Source: Paratinospora sagittata
Taxonomy: Eukaryota > Streptophyta > Magnoliopsida > Ranunculales > Menispermaceae
NCBI GenBank assembly: GCA_035771175.1
Contig: CM069610.1
Location: 20,798,501 to 20,862,500 of the forward strand
DNA: 64,000 nt
Reading direction: 5' to 3'
The position numbers were made by a program, and so were the translations under genes. Below are positions 1-12,000 of the stretch, one piece after another; positions within the stretch are counted from its first letter, which is position 1, and each line of letters opens with the position of its first letter. The notes beneath the pieces were generated by a model. The model did not search any database. It was not told where the DNA came from and was given only the letters and a program-made list of their open reading frames with translations.

Positions 1-1177
1 TTCCAAGTCATGTGTTGGGTAATTACCCTCATGAATCTTCAGTTGTCTGGATGCATATGCAACCACTTGGCCTTCTTGCATTAGCACGACACCTAAGCCT
101 TGGAGAGAGGCGTCGGCGTATAATGAAAATCCAATTGCATTTCTTGGAGTGATAAGTACAGGTGCTATCGTGAGGCGTTTCTTCAATTCCTGAAATGATG
201 CTTCACAGGCGGGAATCCAGATAAATCGCACGTCTTTTAGAGTGAGCTTGGTCATAGGTTCAGCAATCTTTGAGAAGTCCTTGATGAAGCGTCTGTAATA
301 GCCAGCCAAACCAAGAAAACTCCTAATCTGAGTAACAGTGGTAGGCTGCTTCCAATTTAAAACTACTTCAACCTCAGAAGGATCTACCTCAATGCCATTG
401 CCTGAAACCACATGGCCTAGAAATTAAACTCTCTTTGCCCAAAATTCGCACTTACTCAACTTTGCATACAGTTGGTGGCTTCTCAAGGTCTGGAGGACTA
501 TCTTCAACTGTATTTTATGGTCTTCCTTGGTTGAGGAATATATCAAGATGTCGTCCACAAAAACCACCACAAATCGGTCTAAGTATAACCTGAATATGCG
601 ATTCATCAAATCCATGAATGCAGCAGGTGCATTTGTTAGACCGAACGGCATAACTAAGAACTCGTAATGACCGTACCGAGTTCTGAACGCCGTCTTGGTG
701 ATGTCCGACTCTCGGATCCGGAGCTGGTGATAACCGGACCGTAAATCAATCTTAGAGAAGTATTTGGCTTCTTTAAGTTGGTCGAACAAGTCATCGATCC
801 TGGGTAATGGATATCTGTTCTTGATGGTGACATTATTCAACTTGCGATAATCGATGCAAAGTCGTAACGAACCATCCTTTTTGCGAACAAACAGAACTAG
901 AGCGCCCCAGGGTGATGAACTCTTTCGGATTAAGCCATTACTCTCTAATTCCTTTTTTGTCTAATTCGACTAGCGCGATATTAGACATTCTGTATGGTGG
1001 AATTGAGATAGGCCCTGTCCCAGGTATGAGGTTGATTTCAAAATCGAATTCCCTAACTGGAGGTAGACCAGGAAGTTCATTAAGAAAAACTGTTGGGAAT
1101 TCAGATATGACTGGAACATCGTGTACTTCGGGAGGGTCTAGTGTTGGTGATTCATTTCCGTCACCAAGGGACAACGC
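1..1177 (-). pseudogene. Ty3 pol: protease C-terminal linker, reverse transcriptase, start of RNase H (broken)
   Basis: The clearest open segment is 424-840, which carries the RT core: [11 protein letters not shown], a [11 protein letters not shown] motif and the catalytic FVDDILIYS (VDD near 543-560). Upstream, 841-1174 encodes the linker with the LPPVREFDFEINL motif, in a shifted frame with stops near 960. The frame continues from 423 to 1 with the FLGHVVS and FIKDFSKI motifs and the start of RNase H ([10 protein letters not shown]) after an in-frame stop at about 424. Pol normally makes and integrates the element's cDNA; this copy cannot make a full product. Close match to the pol at 35700-37000 on the other strand. 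Confidence 0.9.
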
Positions 1178-2928
1178 TCAAAGTTGTAACTTGAGAAGGG
1201 CAACTATTGATTTGTGTATCCATTTCCTTGTTCCCTGAATCTTGACAAACTCTCCTGTAGGCAAGGTTAACTGAACTTGCTTGTTCATACAGTCGATCTT
1301 TGCATTTAGTGGTGCTAGCCAGTCCATGCCGAGGATGATGTCGAAGTCTTCAATATCCATCACAAAATGATCTGCATATATTATCTGTTCTGACATTCGA
1401 AGCTCACATCGAGAGCACAACAAATTCACGTCAGTACCAGATCCGAACGGTGATATGACATGGAGTGTGATGTTTGTGGGTTCAGGATGCAGGCCTAAAT
1501 GTCTTATCAATGACGACGATATAAAAGAATGCATAGCACCTGAATCAAACAAAACATGCACTAATGTGTTTAACAAAGGAAAGGTACCTTCGACTACATT
1601 GTTGTCTGGAAGGGGTTGTTGAGCGATGGCATATGCTCTGCCCTGATTCTGTTGACCCTGGTTCTGTTGGTTCTGCCTGGGTTGGGCATTAGCAGCAGGT
1701 GGTGCTTGTTGGATTGGAACTACGGGAATAGGTTGCTGAAGGTGCGGACATGCATATCTTACATGGCCCTGCTGGCCGCAATTGAAACAAGTAGGCCTAT
1801 ACTGCTGAGTGCGGTGCTGGCCATGCTGATTGTTCTGCTGGCCTTGCTGATAGTGGTGTCGACCACCACCACTGCCATTGTTGTTTCTACGGCCACCCCT
1901 TCCATAACGACCTCCACGGCCATGATTTCGGAAACCCTGATGGTTAGGGTTAGAAGATTCAGCCGCAGGTGTTGTGCTCTCATTCTTCGAAACAGCTGCT
2001 GGGAGGGCTGGGTTTTGACTGTAGTATGGCTTCTTCTTGTTGCCCTGTTGCGAGCCTTGTTGGGAAAATGTTGCCGGCCATTTGCCCTTATTCATTCGTT
2101 GTTCTTGTAAGAGCTTCTCTTGTTCAAAGCTCATGGCCTTGTCAACAACCTCTTTGTAAATCTTGAGATCCAAGATCGATAAGGCTTGTCGAATGTCATA
2201 GCGAAGGCCATTATAAAATTTCTCAGTCTTATCTCGCTCCGTTGAGATGGTGGAGAGATAGTAGACTGATAATTCTTTGAATTTTCCAGCATATTCTCTG
2301 ACGGTCATGGTGCCCTGGTATAACTTAGCGAATTCCTGTCGCTTCTGCTTCGTCACTGCGCTGGGAAAATACTCATCAATAAACATTGACTCGAACTGTT
2401 GCCAAGTCATATCGACTACGTTGTCCTGTGGGTCTTCTTTCACTGTGATCCACCATTTGTTTGCTCCACCAACAAGTTGGTAGGTTGCTAGTGGAATTTT
2501 GCGAGTCTCATCGACTCTCATTGCATCAAGAGCCTTCTTTGACTCATCCAGCCACTTTTGCACCTCATCAGCCTCAATGGTGCCAGCGAAAGTAAGAGGT
2601 TGTATCCACTTGTATTTAGTAATCTGATCGGTTTGAGCTTCCGACCAAATTTTACAGGTGCTTGAACCGTGGCAACCTGACTGGTCGCGGTCTCACGAAA
2701 GGCCGTGTGAACAGTGTCTTTGATTGCATCAATAAATCCAGCGAAAAAGGTTTTCATGCTCGAAGGCATGGTAAAGGGTGCGAGTGGGGGTGGTATTGCC
2801 TGCCCAGATGTAGTGGCAGTGTTGGGTGTGGCCTGTGCTGTTGTCGGAGGCGTCGGTTCCTGAATCTCAGGAGGTGCCTCCACTGCTGGGCGAACAGTAC
2901 GTGGCCTTCCTCTCTTCCTGGTTTGCAT
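1178..2928 (-). pseudogene. Ty3 Gag with zinc knuckle and aspartic protease start (one frameshift)
   Basis: Starts at 2928 with a basic MQTRKRGRPR tail and a Pro/Thr-rich stretch. A one-base-type frameshift near 2640 moves reading from the 2518-2928 frame to the 1178-2563 frame, which then runs 461 codons. It holds a retrotransposon gag domain (WQQFESMFIDEYFP, REYAGKFKELSVYY), a Gly/Arg/Asn/Gln-rich RNA-binding stretch, one CCHC knuckle (CFNCGQQGHVRYACPH, about 1743-1797) and the protease active site FDSGAMHSFI near 1540. Gag packages element RNA. The frame ends at 1178 just before the RT linker, where the other copy continues as one Gag-Pol frame. Confidence 0.9.
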
Positions 2929-3700
2929 TTTCTCACTAGCAAGGAAAATAAAACCAAGATTAAGAAACTGTAGCCAAGTATAATGTTATAGTATGCTCAG
3001 CAACAAATTCGAGAGTACTGCAATAGTAAAATCACCTATTTTTCTAAGTATAGTGTACAGTTTTTGTTGAGGAATCAAATAATCTTATATAACTCGTATG
3101 TTTGGCAGGGTGAAAAAAAAACAAGGTGAGAATGTTTATATAATAAGTACAAAACTTTGCAAGTATTTCAAATGATTTGGTTTTGGTCTTTGTGAACATA
3201 CTTAAAAATCCATACGAGTCATAAGAATTCTAAGATTTGCCTCGGTAAATATCCTGATCTAACGTTCTATCGCAATCTTATGTATTCAGACGCTTACTCT
3301 TACTCTTTTCGATTATTATCCAAGTTCATGTGTCCCATACCACAAGAATTTAGTAATAAGGGTGTTAACCAAGTTAAGTTGTATGAACACGGTCTCTAAA
3401 ATCATTGGATGAATAGAAGTTCACCAATAGTATCGTCCAAGTTCACTCGTCCCATATCGTGTAAACTTAGTGATAATATTAGTAATGCAACTTTCTCCAA
3501 ATGTTTCTTTTCACACAAGGTCATGGGTTTTCTTACTTCCACATTTTATTTAGTATCCTCCAATTTTGTTGTGTTTCATACCACTCCAAAGTTAGTGATA
3601 CAAAAGAAAGAATGGTTGTAAGTCGGCCCACCAAAGATAGTCTTTAAACAAAACAATTTCATTCATATATATATCAAAGAAAAGTTTACAATGCCAGTAA
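2929..3700 (-). other. Spacer between extra ORF and gag, with three diverged repeats
   Basis: Non-coding in this element but conserved in the other copy (33199-33960). It contains three imperfect copies of a motif whose core on the element strand reads GGTATGGGAC followed by an AAYTTGGA block. See the finding on the plus copy, where the spacing is about 122 bp. Confidence 0.6.
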
Positions 3701-5095
3701 TTAATTTTGACTTTCTTGCCTACTACCGCTCCTTCGAGATCTACTGCTACGTAGAGAATGACTACTAACAGAAGGTTGAGAGTTTGCACGCTCTGCGTCG
3801 GAGTTTTGCAAATGGGTTAATATATTATTGTGGCTCTCTCTCAGTTCAACAATAGTGGATGCCATTTCGTCTAACCGTTCAAGTAAGTTAGTCGGTTGTC
3901 CCATTGGTGGTTGATGGGTCGTTTGTCCCATAGGTGAAGGGTAGGCCATAGACATTGGGGGAAAGTATTGGTTGTATGAGTGATTCATAGGTGGAAGGTA
4001 GTTGTTTTGATTGTGCGGAGATCCCCTAACTGGAACCCCTTGGATGTTTGGATTTGTTTGAGGTGAAAAAGTTTGAAACAATGGGCTTATTGGGATATTT
4101 TGCCCTCCATGATTTGGTGACGCCCAATATTGTTGTTGTTGGTTCACAGTAACGTGTGGAACTGGCTGATACTTTACCGTAGGAGTTGGAAGTCGTTGGT
4201 ACGAAGTAGTGCCTTGAGTGGGCAGGTTCCAAGTTGGTGGATTTGCTTGCGGACCTTGACTATCATGACTTTGTGTAGGTTGATTTAGTGTGGCATATAA
4301 CTCTTCGTCAGTTAATGGTCGATCGGTTGGATCATTATTCAGGACTGAGTCTGATGTAGGATTTGAATTTGAATCATTATTTGGGCCTTCGTTAACGGGC
4401 ATCTTGCGTCGACTTTTGCGAAGGCAACGCCCATGCTGGTCTCTCCTTCTTTCGGCATTTCTTATCGTCGTGCCTAATACATCTTCGTCAGTTACCCCTC
4501 CACTTGTACCATATGTCTTGAAGATAGAGGATGTTGTAACTGGTTCAGAGATCAGCTTCGACGTTCCATCAAAAGTGGCGACGTTGGCCTCGTATACTAT
4601 CCTCATAATCAAGACTCCGTAGCCGAGGAATTCTTTTCTCAAAAGGTTTTGTATCACCCTCAACATTTGTTGGATAATAATGTGAGGTAGGGAGACCGTA
4701 ATTTTTTTCTCTATGCAGTATAACATAAGAAGTTGAGCCCTTGACATAGTGCCTCTAGTCCTCCTTTCTGGCAAGATGTTGTCATATACAATCCTTCCTA
4801 GGCCGGCAAGAGATGGCTTAAGATGATTGTTTGGGAGGTTGGTGTACGTTGATTGAGTGTATGGCTCTTTGGCAAGGGAATTGAACAATTGTTTATTAGA
4901 TTCTGCGATCTCTGCAACTATCTGGGGTTCATGTGGATCAATAATCCTCTCCTCAAGCGGAATCTCCAAAAGTCGAGCAATAATCTCGATGTTGATAGGA
5001 TTTTTCGTTCCCATGACTGTTGTCTCCAAAATAGGGCTGATCTCATCTCCGTGAAGTCCCACGCAATTCATGGCTTCATAGAAGGATCTCACCAA
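3701..5095 (-). CDS. Extra ORF upstream of gag in a Ty3 element (plant transposon-associated domain)
   Basis: 464 codons, uninterrupted, although the neighbouring gag and pol are broken. Residues 1-205 resemble the plant transposon-associated proteins found in many plant retroelements: a core with LLGRIVYDNILP-like sequence, then RAQLLMLYCIEKKI, then LPHIIIQQMLRVIQ and a GVLIM segment. Residues 230-390 are Pro/Gln/Asn-rich and likely disordered. About 400-435 (LLERLDEMASTIVEL) looks like a short coiled coil, and the tail is Ser/Arg-rich. The true start is probably further upstream: in-frame codons continue to about 5141, where the element is truncated. Same strand as gag, so it was probably on the genomic RNA. 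Function unknown; family assignment is by pattern, not search. Confidence 0.75.
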   Translation of the reverse strand: MVRSFYEAMNCVGLHGDEISPILETTVMGTKNPINIEIIARLLEIPLEERIIDPHEPQIVAEIAESNKQLFNSLAKEPYTQSTYTNLPNNHLKPSLAGLGRIVYDNILPERRTRGTMSRAQLLMLYCIEKKITVSLPHIIIQQMLRVIQNLLRKEFLGYGVLIMRIVYEANVATFDGTSKLISEPVTTSSIFKTYGTSGGVTDEDVLGTTIRNAERRRDQHGRCLRKSRRKMPVNEGPNNDSNSNPTSDSVLNNDPTDRPLTDEELYATLNQPTQSHDSQGPQANPPTWNLPTQGTTSYQRLPTPTVKYQPVPHVTVNQQQQYWASPNHGGQNIPISPLFQTFSPQTNPNIQGVPVRGSPHNQNNYLPPMNHSYNQYFPPMSMAYPSPMGQTTHQPPMGQPTNLLERLDEMASTIVELRESHNNILTHLQNSDAERANSQPSVSSHSLRSSRSRRSGSRQESQN

Positions 5096-5146
5096 GTTGT
5101 AAGAGACTTGACCCTCGACTTTGGTTATATTTAACCAATCCAGTGT

Positions 5147-5700
5147 TCGTTGAGCAGACAGAGAAAGTCAAGTTGATTCAGCAGAGGCTGAAGTTGGCTC
5201 AGGACAGGCAGGAGAGTTATTATGATAACCGGCATAGGCCGTTGGAGTTTGCAGTGGGAGACCTAGTTTTGCTTAAGGTCTTGTCACTCAAGGGCCAGAT
5301 GAGGTTCGGCGTCAAAGGGAAGCTTGCCCCTAGGTTCATTGGGTCATTCCAGATTGTTGAAAGGATTGGACTGGTAGCGTCCAGGTTGGCTCTACCTTCC
5401 CAGCTCGATGGTGTTCATGATGTATTCCATGTATCGATGTTGAGGAAGTACATTGATGATCCATAAAGGAAGTCTTATCCTGATCCAGCTCATGTGCTTG
5501 ATGTGAGTCATCTGAAAGTTGGGGAGGATACGACTTATGCAGAGTTGGCTATTCAAATTGTGGCTCGTCGGGTTCAGAAATTGAGGAATAAGGAAATCCT
5601 AGTTCTGTGAGTCCAATGACAATTCCATGATAATGAAGAGCAAACCTGGGAGCGTGAGGAGCAGATGAGGGAGCATTTCCCCGATCTTTTTACCGACTGA
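5147..5700 (+). pseudogene. Ty3 integrase C-terminus and chromodomain-like end of pol (fragment)
   Basis: Begins abruptly inside the integrase C-terminal region (EKVKLIQQRLKLAQDRQESY, then FAVGDLVLLKV, LAPRFIGSFQIVERIG, HDVFHVSMLRKY). It runs to a stop at 5698-5700 with stops at 5464, about 5608 and 5617. The last part (QKLRNKEI, then QTWEREEQMREHFPDLF) matches the chromodomain end of plant chromovirus pol; a Tekay/Del-type lineage is my best guess. It is followed directly by a polypurine tract and a 3' LTR, so this is the 3' remnant of an element unrelated in position to the minus-strand one at its left. Confidence 0.88.
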
Positions 5701-5737
5701 GGTTAATTCTCTTGCTTTTATTTTGAGGACAAAATTC

Positions 5738-5754
5738 CTTAAGTTGGGGAGAAT
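5738..5754 (+). other. Polypurine tract of the Ty3 element
   Basis: Purine-rich AAGTTGGGGAGAAT immediately before the TGTAACGCCC start of the LTR; the usual site priming plus-strand DNA synthesis. Confidence 0.75.
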
Positions 5755-8408
5755 TGTAACGCCCGTACCTTAGGATGCCTTCATTTTTACCCACAGAGTA
5801 CCTGTATACGTATGTGTATACATATTTGATGCTCGAAGCGTGTTGGTTCGAGTGTCTTTGCATGGTTTTAAGTTGCTTAATGTGTGCATAAAGTCTCGAA
5901 ATGATCGAAGACCCGTTTGACGTCGAAACATGTGGAGCTCGCTCCATTGATGAAGAAATTTTTGTCACCGATTACATCAATGGCTTGATTTCCTAAATCC
6001 GTGATCCGATTGAGCTGAAATTTTTCAGCTTATTCTTCTCTGATAGATCTTCATTATATATGGTGAAGATCTTTATCGGAGTTGTCTACTGTGAGATATA
6101 AGACTCCAAACACTCTTTCTCGGATTTGTAAATTTTCTTATGCAATTCTGATCAAACAGTTGGATCTCAAAATCCCACCGTTGGATTAAAGTGAGATTTT
6201 ACCAGACAGTTGGTAACGGACTCATAAATATTTTGAACGGTTAAGATGTTAAATTCATGAGTCGTTTGCAAGAAATTAATTATCTAAGTGAAAGTAATTA
6301 CAACAAGAAAACTGTTTCTTTTATTTAAGTGGTTTTTCTTGTGGGCCCAAAATCTTCTATAAAAGCAACCAGCACCTAATTTTCGGCTCATTTGCTCATT
6401 TTTCACTTAGAAAATAGGGAAAAGAGCTGGAGAAGAGAAAAGGAGAGGGAAGCTAGGGTTTTGGTGATGTTTGCTCAAAAATTCCTAAGGTTTGCATATT
6501 TTCCTGGTTTTCTTCCTTTAATCTCTTTAGTTTAAGCATGTGAGTTGTATTTTGACCTAAGCAATGCCATGGGTTTTTAGTTGAGGGTGTTCCAGACCTA
6601 GGATTCCTTTGCATGTATGTTTTTATGAACCCTAGTGTTGAATGGAGGCCATTGATACCATTTTCCCCAATTTCTCACTTGGATTTGGTGGAACCCTTTG
6701 TAAATGGACCTACACTTGGTTCATGGCCTTAGACTTTTCCAAATGGCTTGCATGTCATCTATGTTAGGCTTATGGACACTAGAAACTGATTCATGCATTT
6801 TGTTAGAGATTTCCATGGTGAAATCATTGGGTTTAGTACAAATGGCCCTTGTTTGGTTCATTGACCTAGGGTTGAGAACAAGCCTTGCATGTCAACCAGT
6901 GGGCATTGTTGATGAACCCATGATGCTAGATCAGTATTTTGCATGGCTGAACATGGTGACTTAGTGTAATTTTGGCCTAGGCCATGTGATTTGGGAAATT
7001 TCAATGAATTTGGGGATTTTGACCTAGACTTGGTCAATTGATGAAATTAACTTGGCAAATAGTCTAATTAACCCTATTTATGATTGAATGCCTTGTATTA
7101 TAGTGGTTGGATCAACCTATTGCATTCAATTGGGTTAAATGTGGGTTAATTTGGTATCAAATGGTTGAATTGAGCAATATGGGATTAGCTCATGGGTATG
7201 ACCATTTTAGAATCTTAATTGGCTATGTAGTTCGGTTTAAACATGGTTGTTTGGCACACGATAGACTGATTTTCAGTATTTTGTAAACCATATCATTTGC
7301 AGGGATTTGTGAACGATCTAAGTAACCCAAATAGGCCAATTGGTGGTTGAGGTGCTTAGGAGTGGTTTAGTGCATTCTAGTACTTCTTGTGGTTGGATTG
7401 GCTTGGCTAAGTCTAGCCAATGAATTTGTGAGTGTTTCTTTACTTGTGATTTCTATATGTGGAATTGTAGTATAAATGAGTCTTTAAATGCTTATCTAAT
7501 GTAGTATGCATGATTTAATGGTTAATGAAATGTATTTGAGCATAGTCAGTTGGGAAAGCAATGTGGGTTGGATCTCCTAGCATGGGATTCTCTTTTAGGG
7601 AATTTCATTGAGGCTGGATGGTGATCCCAAATTGTAGACCTTGCATAGGGTTTTATGGCTTGTGTAGATAAGATCACCTAGGCATAGTATAAGTCTCGGT
7701 CTTATTAGCTACACGACCCCAGAAATCATATTAAATTACGGGTAAGAGGTCAATCGGGCAAGGGGTGTCGCGCACTCCGGCCTTTGGATTGACACTTACT
7801 CATGAGGTGTCTAGGATTGCATGTGCATGTTTATAAAATGATATGCATTGTCTTGGTTATGACATGATGCATTATATTTGGCATGTATGTAATCTTGTGT
7901 ATCACCATGCTAGTTAAACTGTTTTTAATGATCTTGCAATGGTTTATTTAAATGCATATATATGTTGCCACTTGTAGAGGACATTCACTGAGCTTGTTGT
8001 AGCTCACTTCTCATCCTTATCTTTTCAGGATCGGATGGGAAGGGGAAAGGGAAAGCTTAGCTGCGGAGAGTTTCCTATACTTTTGTGATGTAAGTGTTAG
8101 TACGCTTACTTGTATTTTGATAAATTGTACTAAATAACACCTAATGTTTATAATTAACATTTAGATGGGTTTGTATTTGTGGTTAGGTATAATTTTGTAC
8201 TTTTGAACATTATGGACTTTGAGGAATTTTCTAGTTGTCATTTTGGGTATGTATTATATTGATGATCTTATTTATGTCCATGTGTTTGATGTTGTTTTTG
8301 GGATTGTGGTATGTGGTTAGAAGGCTTATCGAGACGCCGTGTATATCTATGGAGGATATACCTGGGGTTCCGTGCCTGTCATGACGTCACAGATAGTGGG
8401 TCGTGACA
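5755..8408 (+). mobile_element. 3' LTR of a Ty3 chromovirus-like element (2654 bp)
   Basis: Starts TGTAACGCCC right after the polypurine tract and ends CGTGACA, the usual TG...CA ends. No 5' LTR partner in the window, so no target duplication can be checked. The length fits long-LTR plant chromoviruses. It shares terminal sequence style with the solo LTR at 39590-42503 (TGTGACGCCCC on its own strand), but the two are not near-identical. Short ORFs inside (for example 6704-6964) show no recognisable domain. Confidence 0.85.
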
Positions 8409-8697
8409 TATCACCTCGTCATGAAGTTCCCGACAGGAGAAGGAATAGGGGGTTGTGCAAGGCGATCAGAAAAATTTGAGGGAGTGTACCGCATTAGCAC
8501 TTCGGAAGGCAGGATGACGCAACATCCAAAACGTGGTGTCGTATGAAGCTCAAGAAGACACAAACTAGATAGAATCCTTAGAACTCGGAGGGTAACCATT
8601 TTCTTGTTTCTAACCCTATGTATTCAAGGCCAAAAAATTGAACAACGCTTGACAACTTGACATATGAATAAACATTTTGAGTTGATCTAGAATCCTG
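8409..8697. other. Unassigned sequence between LTR and tandem array
   Basis: About 290 bp. No ORF of note, no repeat and no recognised domain; I see nothing identifiable here. Confidence 0.4.
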
Positions 8698-9048
8698 AGC
8701 AAAGGCCACAGGCCCTACGTGAGCTATACACAAATCAGATAGCAAAGGCTACGAGCCCAACGTGAGCTATACACGTATCCAATAGCAAAGGCTACGAGCC
8801 CAACGTGAGCTATACACGAATCAAATAGCAAAGGCCACATGCACAACATGAGCTATACACGTATCAAATAGCAAAGGCTATGAGCCCAACGTGAGCTATA
8901 CACGAATCAAATACCAAAGGCCATAAACCCAACGTGAGCTACACACATATTAAATAGGAAAGTCCACAGGCCCAACGTGAGCTATACACATAGCAAATAG
9001 CAAAGGCTACAAGCCCAACGTGAGCTATACAAGAATCAAACAACAAAG
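8698..9048. repeat. 43-bp tandem array, left part (8 full units)
   Basis: Units begin at 8698, 8741, 8784, 8827, 8870, 8913, 8956 and 8999, exactly 43 bp apart, each with the core CCCAACGTGAGCTATACAC or a close variant. Two subtypes largely alternate: one with GGCCACAGGCCC, one with GGCTACGAGCCC. The last 5 bases (CAAAG, 9044-9048) are the target duplication of the inserted LTR. Confidence 0.95.
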
Positions 9049-12000
9049 TGTTAATCTAATTTCCCTCATGACCCGGATGAGAAAATATATTTTGATGGTT
9101 ACAAACCACATTCCTATTCTGATAATATATGCATTGCACATCTAATTTCACATGAAGATTCACCCGAAGACTCGATGATGCATGGTGAAAAAGCTATCAA
9201 GATCAAACTGTAGACCATGATCGTTTGAAGACATATCTTTGTGTTATTAGACTGTGTTTAGGTTGTAGAATCTCTATTATCATATGATTCAGCAAATGTG
9301 CATGATTGCATGGTTTAGTCGATTCGATCGCAAAGTATTTTTCATTGATTTTATCGATCACTCAATGAACTTTAAACGTTTGATTTGATTCAAAATACCA
9401 AGTGTTTAATCTTTTTTTTATCGAGCTTTAAAATGTTGGAAAATATTAAAACTATTTTAAGTGTCCATTAGGACGCTGATGCATCAATCAGGACGTTAAT
9501 GTCTCAGCAGCACCCTCCTATACTTAGTAAGTCAGGATGCTGATAATGTTCTAGGTTGAAAATGCACTTACCTATCATAACACTTACATCTTGAGTAGTG
9601 CCCTCATTGATTCAACCAAATGAACTTATCGGGACACTAATTGAATATCAGCACACTGATTGAACTTAAGTATTTCAAGCATCAGGATGCTTACGGTTTA
9701 GTAGCGCCCTTATGTTATTTTGTTTTAAAACGAGTTAGCAAGCTGATTGTTAAACACTTAAGGATGCTGATAGTGCATTGGTAAGTAAGATTTTAGTATA
9801 TGTTTTAGAGCATGTTTTATGGTATTTAGTTCATATATTAGGTTAGTTTACCATAAATTTGGATATTTCATATGTTAGTTACATTTTCGTCTTTTTGCAT
9901 TATTTCGGTTTGGATTTTTATAGGTTAGTTCATGAGATTATTAAAGCATAATACTCATTTTATTTTGGTTGTTTTGAAGGTGCTTTGATGGACCTAAAGT
10001 GGACTTGGAAGTTAGAAACAAGTTTCATGAAGATTGCATGAAGATACATGTGCAACATGTGCACATCAAGGCCAAAAGCTTCAAAATTTGGCTAAGTCCA
10101 CAAGGAGGAAAAAGGCACAAACCAGTAAATGGGCGCCACAGCACCCAAGTGCTGGTTCTAGTGGTGGAGCGAGACAGCAGGTGGGCGTTGCGGGGCCCAG
10201 ATGCGATACAATATTGGGAAAGTTTCTATTTTCGTGTTTTGGCTATAACTTCCTCAATTCAACTCCAAATTGGACACGGTTTGTTTCTATGGACTCATGA
10301 TTGTAAATAAAACATTATGAAGAAGAAAAGAGGATGAAAATCAGAGGAAAAAAATAAGTGAAAAGCAAAGAAGACGGCTAGGTTTGAAGTGGAGAAGAAT
10401 ATAAAGCTTGTAGATTGTTGAATATTCTTCGACAACTTCCCTTCCTTCTACTTGGTTTTTCTAGTTTTAGATTCATGTTCATCATTTTATTTCATGCTTT
10501 CAAGTCTTTATTCATGAACTAAATCCTCTATCTAGACGTGTAGATCAATCCAAACTCGATACTATGCTTTAGGTTTTATTGTTTTGATTATTGTCAATAA
10601 AGTTTTCAGTTTATTTATGTTTTTCTGGGTGTAATGCTTTTAATCCCTTGATCACAGATTAGATGATTCTAGACTTGAAATAGGTGTCCGAGAAGGGGTA
10701 TTTTGGGTTGGAACAAGGAAGATATAACGTGGGTGATCATGACACCGAGAGGAGATCGAAATATACCTTGAAGTCATTGAAGAGAACAATAAATCTTAAT
10801 GAGTTATTAGGGTTTTGGGTTTTCATCAAAAGAGTTAAACTTAAAATTTTATAGCATGTTCTAACTGGTGCTCGAGAGAGGGAGTTAGTAACATTAGGGT
10901 TTTCGACTTATAAACAAGGAAATTGAGTTGATGATAATCTCGTATTCATGCATAGTTGAGAGGGCGGTGAGATAGAACCTCTAGACGTTTCTACCATTGA
11001 TTTCTCTTATTCTACATTGCATTGTTTTGGTTTATTTTATAGTTATTTAATTGTGTTATTCACTTAATCACTCGAATTCGATTGTCTAGATAAAATTAGT
11101 GTTAAAACTTGATAGATAGTGTAGTAATAATCTCAAAGGACGATACTCAATATCTTACCGGACTATATTATAACTTGACACCATACGCTTGTGGTTTGTA
11201 TGTAACATGCATATGTTGGAGTCACTTATCTATCAGGACACTTGCATTCTAGTAACGCCTTCACAAGAGCCAACTATGTAACTCATTAGGATGCTAATTG
11301 ATTAGTAGCGTACTCATCATTTTTATGGTCTTAAAAGTCTTAAGTAAGTCAGGATGCTTACGTTTCAGTAGCGCCTTCACTTCACAGTTCAGTAGGACAC
11401 TCACGTTGTTTGAACGCCCTTAAGGAACAAAATGACAAAAGTTGGCTTTACACGTCAGGACGCTGATTGTTTAATCAGGACACTAATCCAACACTGTCCT
11501 AAAGCTGTCAACTGTACACTTATTCATATCACTTTCTCATAACTTTTTGAACCTTTTAAGAACATTTTAAAACTTTATCAGAACATTTTATTCTCATGAA
11601 TGATCAAAAGTTTCAGGTGTCGTTGTCATAATTGCACTGACTGAATCAATACTTTTCTAGAAAGAATGTATCCATTGATTTTAAAATAACTTTGTGGATC
11701 AAAACATTCTTGAAAAATGTTCAAGTCAAAAGCACCATTGTTATCTCTATATATATGTTGCCTTAGAGCATTTGAAAAAAAAAACCATAACAAAAATGAG
11801 AAAATTGATAACTTATTATTCAAATCTTTAAATAGTTTTCACTTATGCAAATATTCTTGAAAGTTATACTTCTATTCGCTGCATAAACTCTTGATACTTT
11901 GAAATCCTTGAAATCTTCTAGATTTTTTGACTTTTATTCAATATCTTTTCAAAATCCATTGAAGAAGAAGAAAGCTTTATGAACCTTTCATTTCAGTTGC

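Larger units (their letters stand above)
1..5146 (-). mobile_element. Ty3-type LTR retrotransposon, 5'-truncated, runs off left edge
   Basis: Minus-strand element read from right to left: extra ORF (to 3701), spacer, gag (from 2928), protease, reverse transcriptase, then RNase H cut by the window edge. It has the same order and clear sequence similarity as the complete plus-strand element at 29761-43621; position 1 here corresponds to about 36846 there. Its 5' LTR, leader and the first codons of the extra ORF are missing. Homology to the complete copy stops at about 5140-5146, where plus-strand Ty3 pol sequence of another element begins. The 3' LTR, if present, lies outside the window. Confidence 0.92.

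Noticed and set aside
1616..2110. Plus-strand 164-codon ORF
   Set aside because: Antisense shadow of the Gag zinc-knuckle and Gln-rich region; Leu/Ser-rich with no domain.
6704..6964. 86-codon ORF inside the 5755-8408 LTR
   Set aside because: No recognised domain, inside LTR sequence.
8698..9041. 43-bp regular repeats as a CRISPR array
   Set aside because: Units are contiguous without unique spacers, and the context is a plant genome.
9999..10310. 103-codon ORF in the nested LTR
   Set aside because: No domain, and the related LTR at 13173-14733 lacks it.
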